The notes under the pieces: generated by a model
Database searches by the model: none
What the model was told of the DNA's origin: nothing
The model's input: only the letters and a program-made list of their open reading frames with translations
In this document: positions 1-9,072 of the stretch, one piece after another
Layout: every line of letters starts with the position of its first letter
Position numbering within the stretch: position 1 is the first letter of the stretch
Position numbers and translations under genes: made by a program
DNA from: Sphaerisporangium fuscum
Lineage (GTDB): Bacteria > Actinomycetota > Actinomycetes > Streptosporangiales > Streptosporangiaceae
Reading direction: 5' to 3'
Length of the DNA: 64,000 nucleotides
Assembly: GCF_018531465.1 (NCBI RefSeq)
Contig: NZ_JAHDTF010000049.1
Coordinates: 1-64,000 of the forward strand

Positions 1-100
1 GCCGCGCGGCGCCGGGCGCGGCCTGTCCCCGGCGGGGGACGACGCCGGGGCGGTCACCCGGGCGGGGGCGGCGCGACGCGCGGGCAGGCGGCGCCCGCCG

Positions 101-709
101 GTGGGTGTGCTGGTCGGCGTGGGGGCGGTGCTGGTCTCGATCGCCGTCGCCGCCACGTTGCTGGCGGGCGGGGGGAAGGTCCCGGTGGGCGTCAAACGCT
201 ATCCCGGGTCCACCGCGGCGCCGATCTCGTTCGAGTACCCCGGCGGCTGGGAGGCGCGGACGCACGCCGACGAGTACGCCGTCGTCTCCCCGGCGGCGGC
301 CGAGTTCGACGCGCTGTTCTCGGTGCCCGTCGCCTCCGACTGGGCGGCGGTGAACGCCCTGCTCGCCGCCCACCCCGACCGGGCGACGGGCGTCTTCGCC
401 GAGGTCAGCGACACGATCGCCACCTCCGATCCGCCGGAGACCCTCAAGCGCAGCCTGGGCTTCGTGCTGCCGGGCCCGTCCGACTTCGCCTCGGCGCCGG
501 CCACGGCGACCGTGGCGGGCAGGCCCGCGTTCAAACTGACCGGCGTGGTCGCCGATCCCGCCCAGCAGGGCCGGCTGGACCTGGTCGTCTACGTCGTCGG
601 CCGCGGCGAGGGGCAGCCGGTCGTCCTGATCACGTTCTTCTGCCCACCGGCGAAATGCGACGGGGCGCTGGTCGAGCGGATCGTCTCGGGGGTGAGGTTC
701 ACGGGGTGA
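101..709 (+). CDS. Single-pass membrane protein, unknown function, possibly 5'-truncated
   Basis: Not recognised by family. The 202-residue protein from the GTG at 101 has a hydrophobic segment at about residues 2-23, followed by an extracytoplasmic domain with FEYPGGW near residue 44, which resembles the 'P.GW' start of PsbP/LpqN-type secreted lipoprotein domains, and a C-terminal FFCPPAKCD stretch with two cysteines that could pair. The reading frame is open without a stop from base 2, and the upstream residues are Arg/Gly/Ala-rich, so the true start may lie outside the window and the protein may have a cytoplasmic N-terminal part. It ends 56 bp before the next gene. Confidence 0.6.
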   Translation: MGVLVGVGAVLVSIAVAATLLAGGGKVPVGVKRYPGSTAAPISFEYPGGWEARTHADEYAVVSPAAAEFDALFSVPVASDWAAVNALLAAHPDRATGVFAEVSDTIATSDPPETLKRSLGFVLPGPSDFASAPATATVAGRPAFKLTGVVADPAQQGRLDLVVYVVGRGEGQPVVLITFFCPPAKCDGALVERIVSGVRFTG

Positions 710-731
710 TCGGGCCGCCGAGGGCGTCGTA

Positions 732-745
732 GACAAGCGCTTGCT
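732..745. promoter_or_regulatory. CAAGCGCTTG operator upstream of the hydantoinase operon
   Basis: A perfect 10-bp palindrome, CAAGCGCTTG, lies at 734-743, 22 bp before the likely GTG start of the hydantoinase A gene. The same palindrome precedes the genes starting at 13790 and 22976. Its form matches the core of TetR-family operators such as that of KstR2 (AnCAAGnnCTTGnT). No TetR gene is adjacent, so the binding protein is unknown. Confidence 0.5.
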
Positions 746-765
746 CGGGTAATAGTGTGCGGCTC

Positions 766-2787
766 GTGAGCTATGCGATCGGGGTCGATGTCGGCGGCAC
801 CTTCACCGACGTGGTGGTCAGCGGGGCGACCGTGACCGTGGCCAAGGTCCTGAGCACGCACGACGACCCGGCCGAGGGCATCATGGCCGGCGTCACCGCC
901 GCGCTCGGCCGGGCCGGCGTCCCCGCCGGGGCCGTCACCCGGGTCGTCCACGCCACCACCCTCGCCACCAACGCCGTCCTGGAGCGCACGGGGGTGCGGG
1001 TCGCGTACGTCACCACCCGCGGCTTCCGCGACGTCATCCCCCTCGGCCGCTACGCACGCGTCGAGGAGGACCGCTACGACCTGCGCTTCGACCCCCCGCC
1101 GCCGCCCGTCGCCCCCGAGGACTGCTTCGAGGTGCCCGAGCGGACCGGCCCGCGCGGCGAGACGCTGGAGCCGCTCGACGAGGACGCGGCGCGCGAGGTC
1201 GCGGCCGAGATCGCCCGCCGGGGCATCGCCTCGGTCGCGGTGTGCCTGCTGCACTCCTACGCCGCCCCCGGCCACGAGAGGCGGGTGGCCGAGATCGTGC
1301 GCGAGGCCCTGCCTCCCGGGTCCACCGTGGTGATCTCCTCGGAGGTGTGGCCGGAACTGCGGGAGTACGAACGGGCGACCACGACGATCATGTCGGCGTA
1401 CGTCGGCCCGGTGATGGCCCGCTACCTCGAACGGCTGCGCGCCCGGCTCCGCGAGATCGGCGTCGACGCGCCCGTGCACGTCATGGAGTCCGGCGGCGGG
1501 GTGATGTCGGCCGAGCTGGCCGCGCGCAGGGCCGTCGCCACGATCGAGTCGGGACCGGCCGCCGGAGTCCTCGCGGCCGCCCTGACGGGCCACCCGGACG
1601 TCATCTCCTTCGACATGGGCGGCACCACGGCCAAGACCTGCGTGATCAGGAACGGCCGGCCCGAGATCACCCACGAGTTCCACGTCGGGGGCAAGGGCAG
1701 CTTCGGCGGCAGGAGGGCCGGCACCGGCGTTCCGATCAAGACGCCCGCGATCGACCTCGCCGAGGTGGGCGCGGGGGGCGGCAGCGTCGCCTGGGTCGAC
1801 CCCGCCGGCGCGCTCAAGGTCGGCCCCCGGTCGGCCGGCTCCGCGCCCGGACCGGCCTGCTACGGCCTGGGCGGGGACGAGCCGACGGTGACCGACGCCG
1901 ATCTGGTGCTCGGCTACCTCGACCCGGCGTCTCTCGGGTCGCTCCCGCTGTCGGCCGAACCGGCCGCGAAGGCCGTCGACCTGAGGCTCGCCGGGCCGCT
2001 CGGCGTCTCCCGCGCCGAGGCGGCCCACGCCGTCCACGAGATCGCCAACGCCGCGATGGGGGCGGCGGTGCACGTCGTCACCGTGCAGCGCGGCATCGAC
2101 CCGCGGGGCTTCGTCATGGTCGCCTTCGGCGGGGCCGGTCCCGTGCACGCCGCGCGGGTCGCCGAGCGGTTCGGCATCGGCACCGTCGTCGTGCCGCCGT
2201 ACTGCGGCGTCGGCTCGGCGGCCGGGCTGCTGGCGGGCGACCTGTCCACCGACCGGGTGCTGTCGCGGCTCGGCGCCGGCGACCCCTCGGCCGTATTCGC
2301 GGAGCTCGCGGCGGCGGCGGCCGGCGACCTGGGCGTCACCCTCGGCGCGCCGGACGTCGCGGTGGAGCGGTCGGCGGACGTGCGGTTCGCCGGGCAGGCA
2401 CATGACCTGACGGTGCCGTGGAGCGACTCTCCGGAGGAACTGGCGGCGCGGTTCTTCGAGAAGTACCGCCAGGTGTACGGGATCGGGCAGCGGGGCCCGG
2501 TGGAGGTGGTGAGCTACCGCGTCCGCCTCACCCGGCGCGCGGCCACCCCGCCCGCCGCCCCCGCGCGCGCCGCGGGTCCGCCACCGGCCGGGGAGCGCAC
2601 CAGAGCGGCGTGGTTCCCGGAGAGCGGCGGCTTCACGCCCACCCGGGTGCTCACCCGCGACCGGCTCACCGGCACGGCGGCCGGCCCGCTGATCATCGAG
2701 GACGCGGAGGCCACGATCGTCGTGCCCCCCGGCTGGAGCGCCACCCTCTCCCCCGCGGGGGCCGTGATCCTGGAGCGTGCCCGTTGA
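766..2787 (+). CDS. hyuA: Hydantoinase/oxoprolinase family protein, A (N-methylhydantoinase A type) subunit
   Basis: About 673 residues, normal for HyuA. The N-terminus IGVDVGGTFTDVVV is the family's nucleotide-binding signature, followed by HATTLATNAVLERTG, a second ATPase-fold motif FDMGGTTAKTC near residue 280, and FGGAGPVHA near residue 450. These proteins form heteromers with subunit B and open cyclic imides or lactams such as hydantoins or 5-oxoproline in an ATP-dependent reaction; the substrate here cannot be read from sequence. I chose GTG 766 because it gives VSYAIGVDVGG, the usual family N-terminus; GTG 757 is also in frame. The gene overlaps subunit B by 4 bp and is preceded by a palindromic operator, so the pair is probably regulated as a catabolic operon. 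Confidence 0.9.
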   Translation: MSYAIGVDVGGTFTDVVVSGATVTVAKVLSTHDDPAEGIMAGVTAALGRAGVPAGAVTRVVHATTLATNAVLERTGVRVAYVTTRGFRDVIPLGRYARVEEDRYDLRFDPPPPPVAPEDCFEVPERTGPRGETLEPLDEDAAREVAAEIARRGIASVAVCLLHSYAAPGHERRVAEIVREALPPGSTVVISSEVWPELREYERATTTIMSAYVGPVMARYLERLRARLREIGVDAPVHVMESGGGVMSAELAARRAVATIESGPAAGVLAAALTGHPDVISFDMGGTTAKTCVIRNGRPEITHEFHVGGKGSFGGRRAGTGVPIKTPAIDLAEVGAGGGSVAWVDPAGALKVGPRSAGSAPGPACYGLGGDEPTVTDADLVLGYLDPASLGSLPLSAEPAAKAVDLRLAGPLGVSRAEAAHAVHEIANAAMGAAVHVVTVQRGIDPRGFVMVAFGGAGPVHAARVAERFGIGTVVVPPYCGVGSAAGLLAGDLSTDRVLSRLGAGDPSAVFAELAAAAAGDLGVTLGAPDVAVERSADVRFAGQAHDLTVPWSDSPEELAARFFEKYRQVYGIGQRGPVEVVSYRVRLTRRAATPPAAPARAAGPPPAGERTRAAWFPESGGFTPTRVLTRDRLTGTAAGPLIIEDAEATIVVPPGWSATLSPAGAVILERAR

Positions 2788-4469
2788 CCGAGTCGCTGAC
2801 CGCCGAGGTGCTGCGGAACGCGCTGGTGGTGGCCGCCGAGGAGGCCAGCATCGTGGTGGTGCGGTCGGCGTACTCCACCTTCATCGTCGAGGGCTCCGAC
2901 GCCTCCGCCGCCATCCTGGACGCCCGCGGGCGGCTCGTCGCCCAGTCGATGGCGACCACGCTGATGAACAGCATGGCCCTGAAGGTCGCCCTGCCCGAAC
3001 TGCTGAAGGAGATCCCCGCCGAGACCATGCGGCCGGGCGAGGTGTTCGCGCTGAACGACGCCTACCGGGGCGGCGTGCACACCAACGACCTGCTGGTGTA
3101 CCGCCCGGTGTTCACCGGCGGGCGGCCCGCGTACTTCACCGCCACCATGATCCACGTCTCGGACCTCGGCGGCCTGTCCGCGGGCGGCATGGCGCCGCTG
3201 GCGACCGACATCTTCCTGGAGGGGCTGCAGCTGCCCCCGGTGCGGCTCGCCACCGAGGCCGGGATCGAGCCGGCGATCGAGGCGATCCTGCGGGCCAACA
3301 GCCGTACCCCGGACAAGGTCATGGGCGACGTCCGCGCCCTGGTCGCGGGCACGGCCGTCGCGGCGGCGCGGCTGTCGGCGCTGCTCGCCGAGCACGGGCC
3401 GGACGGCCTCGCCTCCGCCGTGGACGCCTACCTCGACCACACCGAGACCCGCACGCGCGCCGCCCTCGCCGAGCTGCCGCCTGGCCGCTACGCCGCCTCG
3501 TACGCCATCGACGACGACGGCATCGACCTGACCCGCTCGCACACCGTGCGCGTCACCGTGACCGTCCGGGACGAAGAGGCGTCCGCCCCGCGCATCGTCC
3601 TCGACTTCGACGGGACCGATCCCCAGGTGCCGGCGGCGATCAACTCCTCGTCCTCGCAGTCGCTGGCCGCCGCCGTGTTCGCCGTCCGGTGCTTCCTCGA
3701 CCCGGCCATCCCCATGAACGACGGCTGCCTGCGCGCGATCGACGTACGGCTCCCGCCGGGGTCGCTGCTCAACGCCCAGTCCCCCTATCCGTGCGGCGGG
3801 CGCTTCGTGCCGATCTACGCGGCGATGGAGGCGATCTTCCAGGCGCTGTCGGACGCCATGCCCGGCCGGGCCATCGCCGCGTCGGGGATCCTGCAGCCGT
3901 TCAGCATCGCCGCCTGCTCCGCGCCGTACTGGATCCACCTCTCCTACGACTTCGGCGGCGTGGGGGCGCGGGCGGGCAAGGACGGCCCGGACGCGACGGG
4001 CGTCCACTTCGGCATCGGCCGCAACTCGGTCCCCCAGGCCGAACCGGTGGAGACCCGCTGCCCGATGATCGTGGAGTCGGTGGAGACGATCCCCGACTCC
4101 GGCGGCCCGGGGCGCTGGCGGGGCGGACTGGGGTCGAGGACGGTGTTCCGCTTCCTCGCCGACGCCCACGTCACCACGCGCGGCGACAGGCTCCGCAACG
4201 CCCCTCCCGGCCGGGACGGCGGCCTGCCCGGCAGGCTCGGCGGCTTCTACAGGCGCCGAGCGGACGGCACGCTCGAACGTCTGGCCTCCAAGGTGAACAA
4301 CGCGCGCTTCGCCGCCGGCGAGGCGCTCGTCGTCGAGACCACGGGCGGCGGCGGCATCGGCTCCCCCGGCGAGCGCCCCGCCGAGGAGATCCTCCTCGAC
4401 CTCAGGACCGGCAGGATCACCCCGGACGGCGCCCGGACGGATTACGGTCTCGACCCCGCCGGAACTTGA
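2784..4469 (+). CDS. hyuB: Hydantoinase/oxoprolinase family protein, B subunit
   Basis: 561 residues, typical for HyuB. Recognisable blocks include EVLRNALVVAAEEAS at the N-terminus, FALNDAYRGGVHTNDLLVYRPVF near residue 90, INSSSSQSLAAAVFAVRCF near residue 290, and a Gly-rich end (GGGGIGSPGERP). The start is a TTG at 2784, which overlaps the stop of subunit A in a TTGA arrangement; no ATG or GTG in this frame lies close enough upstream. This implies translational coupling and equal amounts of the two subunits. Substrate specificity is unknown. Confidence 0.9.
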   Translation: MTESLTAEVLRNALVVAAEEASIVVVRSAYSTFIVEGSDASAAILDARGRLVAQSMATTLMNSMALKVALPELLKEIPAETMRPGEVFALNDAYRGGVHTNDLLVYRPVFTGGRPAYFTATMIHVSDLGGLSAGGMAPLATDIFLEGLQLPPVRLATEAGIEPAIEAILRANSRTPDKVMGDVRALVAGTAVAAARLSALLAEHGPDGLASAVDAYLDHTETRTRAALAELPPGRYAASYAIDDDGIDLTRSHTVRVTVTVRDEEASAPRIVLDFDGTDPQVPAAINSSSSQSLAAAVFAVRCFLDPAIPMNDGCLRAIDVRLPPGSLLNAQSPYPCGGRFVPIYAAMEAIFQALSDAMPGRAIAASGILQPFSIAACSAPYWIHLSYDFGGVGARAGKDGPDATGVHFGIGRNSVPQAEPVETRCPMIVESVETIPDSGGPGRWRGGLGSRTVFRFLADAHVTTRGDRLRNAPPGRDGGLPGRLGGFYRRRADGTLERLASKVNNARFAAGEALVVETTGGGGIGSPGERPAEEILLDLRTGRITPDGARTDYGLDPAGT

Positions 4470-4535
4470 GCGGACGCGAGTTCGTCACACTGCTTGCACA
4501 CGTTCCGACGCCCGCCCCCGAGAGGCCTTTCCCCG

Positions 4536-5210
4536 ATGCGCAGTTCGTTCTTCGCCAACCTTGACCCCGGACAGCTTCCCGGGCACTTCGCCCAGCAGAA
4601 CTCCAAGATGCTCCGGGTCCATCTGCAGGGAGAGGTGCTGGCCCGGCAGGGGTCCATGGTGGCCTTCCAGGGGCAGATGGACTTCGACTACGAAGGCTCG
4701 GGCGGCGTCGGCAGGTTCCTCAAGAAGATGATCACGGGTGAGGGCGCGCCGCTCATGCGCGTCCGGGGGCAGGGCCTGCTGTTCCTGGCCCACGAGGCCG
4801 ACGACATCCACCTGTTCTACCTGGAGAACGAGGCGATCACGGTCAACGGGGCCAATCTCCTCGCCTTCGACCCGCAGCTCACCTGGGACATCCAGCGGGT
4901 GCAGGGGGCCGGCATGGCGACGGGCGGCCTGTTCAACACCACGATCCACGGCACCGGCTGGGTGGCGATCACCGCGCACGGCACCCCGGTGCTGCTGGAC
5001 ACCGGCCGGATGCCCACCTTCGCCGACGCCCAGGCCGCCGTCTGCTGGAGCTCCAATCTCCAGGTCGGGGTCAACCGCACCATGAAGCTGGGCGCCCTCA
5101 TCGGCCGGGGCAGCGGCGAGGCGGCGCAACTGGCGTTCAACGGCCCGGGCTTCGTCCTCGTCCAGGCCAGCGAGGGCCCCACCGTCCCCGAGCACAGCCA
5201 CGGCAACTGA
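4536..5210 (+). CDS. AIM24 family protein
   Basis: 224 residues from ATG 4536, with GAGAGG about 10 bases upstream. It shows the beta-rich AIM24/TerD-associated fold: MLRVHLQGEVLARQGSMVAFQG near residue 28, GLLFLAHEADDIHLFYLE near 85, and GWVAITAHGTPVLLD near 145. Bacterial AIM24 proteins are cytoplasmic, of unknown biochemical function, and named after a yeast mitochondrial inner-membrane organiser. It follows hyuB by 66 bp in the same direction but has its own ribosome site, and nothing links it functionally to the hydantoinase. It converges with cbiZ, 21 bp away. Confidence 0.85.
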   Translation: MRSSFFANLDPGQLPGHFAQQNSKMLRVHLQGEVLARQGSMVAFQGQMDFDYEGSGGVGRFLKKMITGEGAPLMRVRGQGLLFLAHEADDIHLFYLENEAITVNGANLLAFDPQLTWDIQRVQGAGMATGGLFNTTIHGTGWVAITAHGTPVLLDTGRMPTFADAQAAVCWSSNLQVGVNRTMKLGALIGRGSGEAAQLAFNGPGFVLVQASEGPTVPEHSHGN

Positions 5211-5231
5211 CGGCCGGCGGGACCGGGGAGT

Positions 5232-5900
5232 TCACCCGGCGGCCCAGGCCCGCGCCCCGGTGAGGACGGCGCGGTGGACGGCCCGGGCGGCGCGGGCGCC
5301 CCAGGTCGCCCTCGGGCCGCCGAAGAGCTCCTGCGGGCCGTCGGCCCGTACGGCCACGCAGACGGCGTCCGAGGCGGTTCCCGTGCATTCGTAGCCGGCC
5401 TCGATCAGCGCCTGGGTCTTGGCCTCGGTCACGGTCATCACGGTGTTGACCAGGGCGGCGTCGGTCATCGCCACGGGAACGGCCACGATGATGTTGATCG
5501 TTCCCGGGGCCGGAGCGGCCGTGACCGGCACCGGGGCGGCGGCGCGCTCCGGACGGAGTTCGACGTCGGGGACGCCCTCCGGGGACGCCGCCCAGGTGGG
5601 CACCCGCAGGCCCACGGTGGCGACGGCGTCCACTCCCCCGTCGTGGGCGCGGGTGTACCGCTCGACGGCGGCGGCCGTCATCATGGCCACCCCCGGGCCC
5701 GCCGGGGACAGCTCGATCAGGTGCTCCACCGGGTCCATCCGGGAGTACGCCCCCACGACCTGCGCGTTCAGCACCCACTCCCCCGGACCGATGCCGCCGC
5801 CCACCATCGCCGACGAGATCATGCGCCACCCCGGCCCGAACTCCCACAGCAGCGACGCCAGCCGGGCGCCGTCCTCGTGCCGGTGGCTCAGGGAAAGCAT
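5232..5900 (-). CDS. cbiZ: Adenosylcobinamide amidohydrolase (corrinoid salvage)
   Basis: 222 residues. The conserved blocks of the CbiZ family are present: WRMISSAMVGGGIG near residue 25, VLNAQV, a central DGGVDAVATVGLRVPTWAA, PGTINIIVAVPVAMTDAALVN near 132, and the C-terminal GYECTGTASDAVCVA and GPRATWGAR. CbiZ removes the aminopropanol side chain of adenosylcobinamide to give adenosylcobyric acid, so that scavenged foreign corrinoids can re-enter the cell's own cobalamin pathway. It is the fourth gene of an operon with a corrinoid ABC importer and sits 42 bp downstream of the ATPase gene, a context that supports the call. Confidence 0.9.
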   Translation of the reverse strand: MLSLSHRHEDGARLASLLWEFGPGWRMISSAMVGGGIGPGEWVLNAQVVGAYSRMDPVEHLIELSPAGPGVAMMTAAAVERYTRAHDGGVDAVATVGLRVPTWAASPEGVPDVELRPERAAAPVPVTAAPAPGTINIIVAVPVAMTDAALVNTVMTVTEAKTQALIEAGYECTGTASDAVCVAVRADGPQELFGGPRATWGARAARAVHRAVLTGARAWAAG

Positions 5901-5942
5901 GGGGGTCTCCTCGCGGCGGGGGGCTGCCGGAAGCGTACCGAT

Positions 5943-6749
5943 TCAGCCCGGCGAGGAGGCGGCGGGGCGGGTCAGGGTGACCACGGGACGGCCGTCGGGG
6001 CCCGTGGTGACGCGGACGTGGGCGCCGAAGTGGCGGGCGACCAGCGACTCGGTCAGGACCTCCTCCACCGGGCCGGAGGCGACGCGGCGCCCGTCGGCGA
6101 CCAGCAGCACCGAGTCGGCGTACTGCCCGGCCAGGCCGAGGTCGTGGATGGTCGTCACCACCGTCAGCCCGCCTTCCAGGCGCAGGCGGTCGACGAGCTC
6201 CAGCACCTGCTGCTGGTGCCCGAGGTCGAGGGCGGTGGTGGGCTCGTCGAGCAGCAGCACGGGGGCCCGCTGGGCGAGCGCGCGGGCAAGCACGACCCGC
6301 TGGCGCTCGCCGCCGGACAGCCGCCCGAGAGGCCGGGACGCCAGCGGCGCCAGGTCGAGCCGTTCGAGCACCTGGCCGGTGATCTCCCGGTCGTCGTGGG
6401 ATTCACCGCCGAAGTAGGAGATGTACGGCGTGCGGCCGAGCAGGGCGTACTCGAAAACCGTCAGTGTGGAGGGGAGCAGCGGGGTCTGCGGCGCGTACGC
6501 CACCAGCCGCGCCCGCCGGCGGGGGGGCATCTCGCGCACCCGCACGCCGTCGACCAGCACCTCGCCGTGCCCGCCGAGCAGGCCCGTCATGGCGCGCAGC
6601 AGGGTCGACTTGCCCGCGCCGTTGGGCCCGACGACGGCCAGCCACTCCCCGCCGCGCACCGACAGGCTGACGCCGGACAGGACGGTGCGGCGGTCGAGCT
6701 CGACCGACAGATCCCGCACCTCGATCGAATCCACCTTGGGCGCGTTCAC
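5943..6749 (-). CDS. btuD: Cobalamin/corrinoid ABC transporter ATP-binding protein (BtuD type)
   Basis: 268 residues. All ABC ATPase motifs are present: Walker A GPNGAGKST near residue 40, Q-loop region YAPQTPLLPSTLTVFEY, signature LSGGERQR near 144, Walker B VLLLDEPTTALD, and switch HD in TIHDLG. This is the FecE/BtuD class that powers siderophore, haem or cobalamin import. The start is GTG 6749, which overlaps the permease stop in a GTGA arrangement; the open frame continues further upstream but only in antisense to the permease. The riboswitch and cbiZ in the same operon point to corrinoids rather than iron chelates. Confidence 0.9.
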   Translation of the reverse strand: MNAPKVDSIEVRDLSVELDRRTVLSGVSLSVRGGEWLAVVGPNGAGKSTLLRAMTGLLGGHGEVLVDGVRVREMPPRRRARLVAYAPQTPLLPSTLTVFEYALLGRTPYISYFGGESHDDREITGQVLERLDLAPLASRPLGRLSGGERQRVVLARALAQRAPVLLLDEPTTALDLGHQQQVLELVDRLRLEGGLTVVTTIHDLGLAGQYADSVLLVADGRRVASGPVEEVLTESLVARHFGAHVRVTTGPDGRPVVTLTRPAASSPG

Positions 6750-7861
6750 GGGCCGACCGCCCGGGTCGCGCGGAGCACGCCGACGAAGAACGGGGCGCCG
6801 ATGAAGGCCGTGACCACGCCGATCGGCAGCTCCGCCGGGGCGAGGACGGTACGGGCGACCAGGTCGCCCAGCACGAGGAACGACGCGCCCGCCAGCAGCG
6901 ACAGCGGCAGCACCACCCGGTACGACCCGCCCGCCAGGCGCCGCACGATGTGGGGCACGACGATGCCCACGAACCCGATGAGCCCGCTCACCGCCACCGC
7001 CGAGGCCGTCGCCAGCGAGGCCGCACACAGCACGACCAGCCTGACCCGTCCCGCGTTGACCCCGAGGCTGCCCGCCTCGTCGTCGCCGACGGACAGCACG
7101 TCGAGCAGCCGCCCGTGGGCGAGCAGGACGGCGACCGACACCACGGCGTACGGCGCCACCAGCCACACCTGCGACCAGTCGCCGCCGATCCCGCCCAGGA
7201 TCCAGGCGTAGATGCGCTGGAGCTGCTCCACCTTGATCTGCTGGACGAACGCCTGCAAGGCGGACAGGAACGACATGACGGCCACGCCGGCGAGCACCAG
7301 GGTGGCGGTCCCGCCGCCGCGGCCCGCGGTGTTGCCCAGCGCGTAGGCCAGCAGTACGCCGCCGATCGCGCCCACGAAGGCCGCGAGCGGGACGAACCCT
7401 TCGGCCTGGGTGAACACGATCACCAGGGTCGCGCCGAAGCCGGCTCCGGCGGCCGCGCCGAGCAGGTACGGGTCGGCGAGCGGGTTGCGGAAGACGCCCT
7501 GGTAGCTCGCCCCGGCCAGGGCGAGCAGGCCGCCGACGATCGCGGCCAGCGCCACGCGCGGCAGCCTGAGCTGGAACAGCAGTCCCCGTTCGACGGGCGA
7601 CAGCCCCGAGTCGACCGACACCAGCGGGAGCCTGTCGAGCAGTTCGAGCAGCACGCCCTTCGGCGGTATGCCGACCGCGCCGATCATGACGCCGCCGAGC
7701 ATGACCGCCACGAGGAGGGCGGCGGCGACGGTCAGCGCGACCGCCCGCCGCCGTCCCGGCCCGCTCGCTCCGGCCCCCACGCCGGAGGTCTCATCGTCCT
7801 CGGCGCGGGCGGCGGGCCGCCCGAGGCGGCCTTCACCGTCACCCGCCGCCGTTCTCACCAT
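6746..7861 (-). CDS. btuC: Cobalamin/corrinoid ABC transporter permease (FecCD/BtuC type)
   Basis: 371 residues. After a polar N-terminal tail of about 45 residues there are roughly ten membrane helices with the FecCD-family landmarks: LRLPRVALAAIVGGLLALAGASYQG near residue 100, NPLADPYLLGAAAGAGFGA, and the C-terminal GLIGFVGIVVPHIVRRLAGG and PAELPIGVVTAFIGAPFFV. It forms a homodimeric channel with two ATPase subunits and receives substrate from the binding protein encoded 23 bp upstream. The start is ATG 7861. Confidence 0.92.
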   Translation of the reverse strand: MVRTAAGDGEGRLGRPAARAEDDETSGVGAGASGPGRRRAVALTVAAALLVAVMLGGVMIGAVGIPPKGVLLELLDRLPLVSVDSGLSPVERGLLFQLRLPRVALAAIVGGLLALAGASYQGVFRNPLADPYLLGAAAGAGFGATLVIVFTQAEGFVPLAAFVGAIGGVLLAYALGNTAGRGGGTATLVLAGVAVMSFLSALQAFVQQIKVEQLQRIYAWILGGIGGDWSQVWLVAPYAVVSVAVLLAHGRLLDVLSVGDDEAGSLGVNAGRVRLVVLCAASLATASAVAVSGLIGFVGIVVPHIVRRLAGGSYRVVLPLSLLAGASFLVLGDLVARTVLAPAELPIGVVTAFIGAPFFVGVLRATRAVGP

Positions 7862-7884
7862 GGGTGCGGCCGTCCGTCGGGGTC

Positions 7885-8844
7885 TCAGGCGGCGGCCTTC
7901 TTGACGGCCTCGTCGACGGCCTTGGCGAAGTCGACCACGCGCGGGCCCCAGCGGGAGGCGATGTCGTCGTCGAGCTGGACGACCCGGTCCTTCTTGATCG
8001 CCGTCAGGCCGCCCCACCCGGGCCGCTTGGCGAGCGTCTCCTTCGACTGGCCGCAGCACTTGGTGTCGGCGAGGAAGACCAGGTCGGGGTCGGACTTGGC
8101 CACGAACTCGCTGGAGAGCTTGGGATAGCCGCCGGCGGGGTCCGGTGCCTTGTCGGCGATGTTGGTCAGCCCGAACAGGGCGTAGATCTGCCCGGCGAAG
8201 GTGCTGGAGGTGACGGAGTACGGCGTGCTGTCCAGCTCGTGGTAGTAGGTGAGCTTCTTGTCCTTGGGGGCCTGGGCGGCCAGCTGGTCGAGCTGCTGCT
8301 TCATGCCCTGGACGACCTCGTCGGCCTTCGCCTTGTTGCCGGTGGCGGCGCCGAGGTCGGCGATCTGGTCGTAGCTCTCGTCCAGCTTGGTGGCGGCGGG
8401 TTCGAGCAGGACGGGGACGCCGACCTTGGTCAGCGCGGCCACCACGCCTCCGATGTCGTTGGAGAGCACGACCAGGTCGGGCTTCTTGGCGATGATCGCC
8501 TCGGCGTTCGGCTTGAAGCTCGAAAGGTCGGTCTTGGGCGCCTCGGCCGGGTAGTTCGAGAGGCTGTCCACGGCCGTCACCTGGGATCCGGCGCCGATCG
8601 CGAAGAGGGTCTCGGTGGCGGTCGGCGAGAGGGAGATGATCTGCCGGGGCTTCTCGGCGATGGTCACCGAGCCGTTGCCGGCCTGGACGGTGACGGGGAA
8701 ACCGGCGCCCTCGGTGGACGCCGCGGGTGTGGTGGGGGTGGGGGCGGCCGAAGCGGTGTCTGAGCCGCCGGCGGACTGGCCGCATCCGGCCAGCGTCAGC
8801 GCACCCAGCAACGCCCCCGCCAAGGCCGTGCGTACGGGCCTCAC
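7885..8844 (-). CDS. btuF: Cobalamin/corrinoid ABC transporter substrate-binding lipoprotein (BtuF type)
   Basis: 319 residues from a GTG preceded by AGGAGG. The N-terminus is a lipoprotein signal (hydrophobic core, then LTLAGC, lipidation on the cysteine at about residue 21), followed by a Ser/Ala/Thr-rich linker and a class III periplasmic-binding-protein fold: RQIISLSPTATETLFAIGAG near residue 68, KPDLVVLSNDIGGV near 125, and a long connecting helix at AATGNKAKADEVVQGMKQQL. It captures corrinoid outside the membrane for the permease. It is the first gene behind the cobalamin riboswitch. Confidence 0.9.
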   Translation of the reverse strand: MRPVRTALAGALLGALTLAGCGQSAGGSDTASAAPTPTTPAASTEGAGFPVTVQAGNGSVTIAEKPRQIISLSPTATETLFAIGAGSQVTAVDSLSNYPAEAPKTDLSSFKPNAEAIIAKKPDLVVLSNDIGGVVAALTKVGVPVLLEPAATKLDESYDQIADLGAATGNKAKADEVVQGMKQQLDQLAAQAPKDKKLTYYHELDSTPYSVTSSTFAGQIYALFGLTNIADKAPDPAGGYPKLSSEFVAKSDPDLVFLADTKCCGQSKETLAKRPGWGGLTAIKKDRVVQLDDDIASRWGPRVVDFAKAVDEAVKKAAA

Positions 8845-8924
8845 GAGAGTCCTCCTGTTGCCGGGAAATCGAGAGACCCGCGAAACGACGGATCACCCTT
8901 TTCCACGAGGGTTGATGGCGTCGG

Positions 8925-9045
8925 CGCGGCAGGCAGGCGACCTGGCTCGCCCCCCCGAGGGGCTCACAGTTGCGGGACAGCGCCGGACTCCCACCGGACT
9001 TCGCTGCACCGCCGCGCGTCACAGGAACCGTACCAAGCCCCCTCG
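8925..9045 (-). ncRNA. Cobalamin riboswitch controlling the btuFCD-cbiZ operon
   Basis: Read on the minus strand, the leader contains the diagnostic cobalamin-riboswitch blocks: GACGCGCGGCGGTGCAGCGAAG, then a CCGGTGGGAGTCCGG hairpin, then the near-invariant GCTGTCCCGCAACTGTGA, and a closing CCAGGTCGCCTGCC region that corresponds to the B12 box. It lies about 80 bases before the GTG of btuF. Cobalamin riboswitches usually repress import genes when adenosylcobalamin binds. The outer boundaries are approximate because the P1 pairing was not folded. Confidence 0.9.
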
Positions 9046-9072
9046 GCCCGGGACAGCCCGGGGCCGACCGGG

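Noticed and set aside
589..2403. Long open frame on the minus strand opposite hyuA
   Set aside because: Translation is Arg/Gly/Asp/His-rich and featureless, the normal antisense shadow of a GC-rich gene; hyuA motifs on the plus strand are clear.
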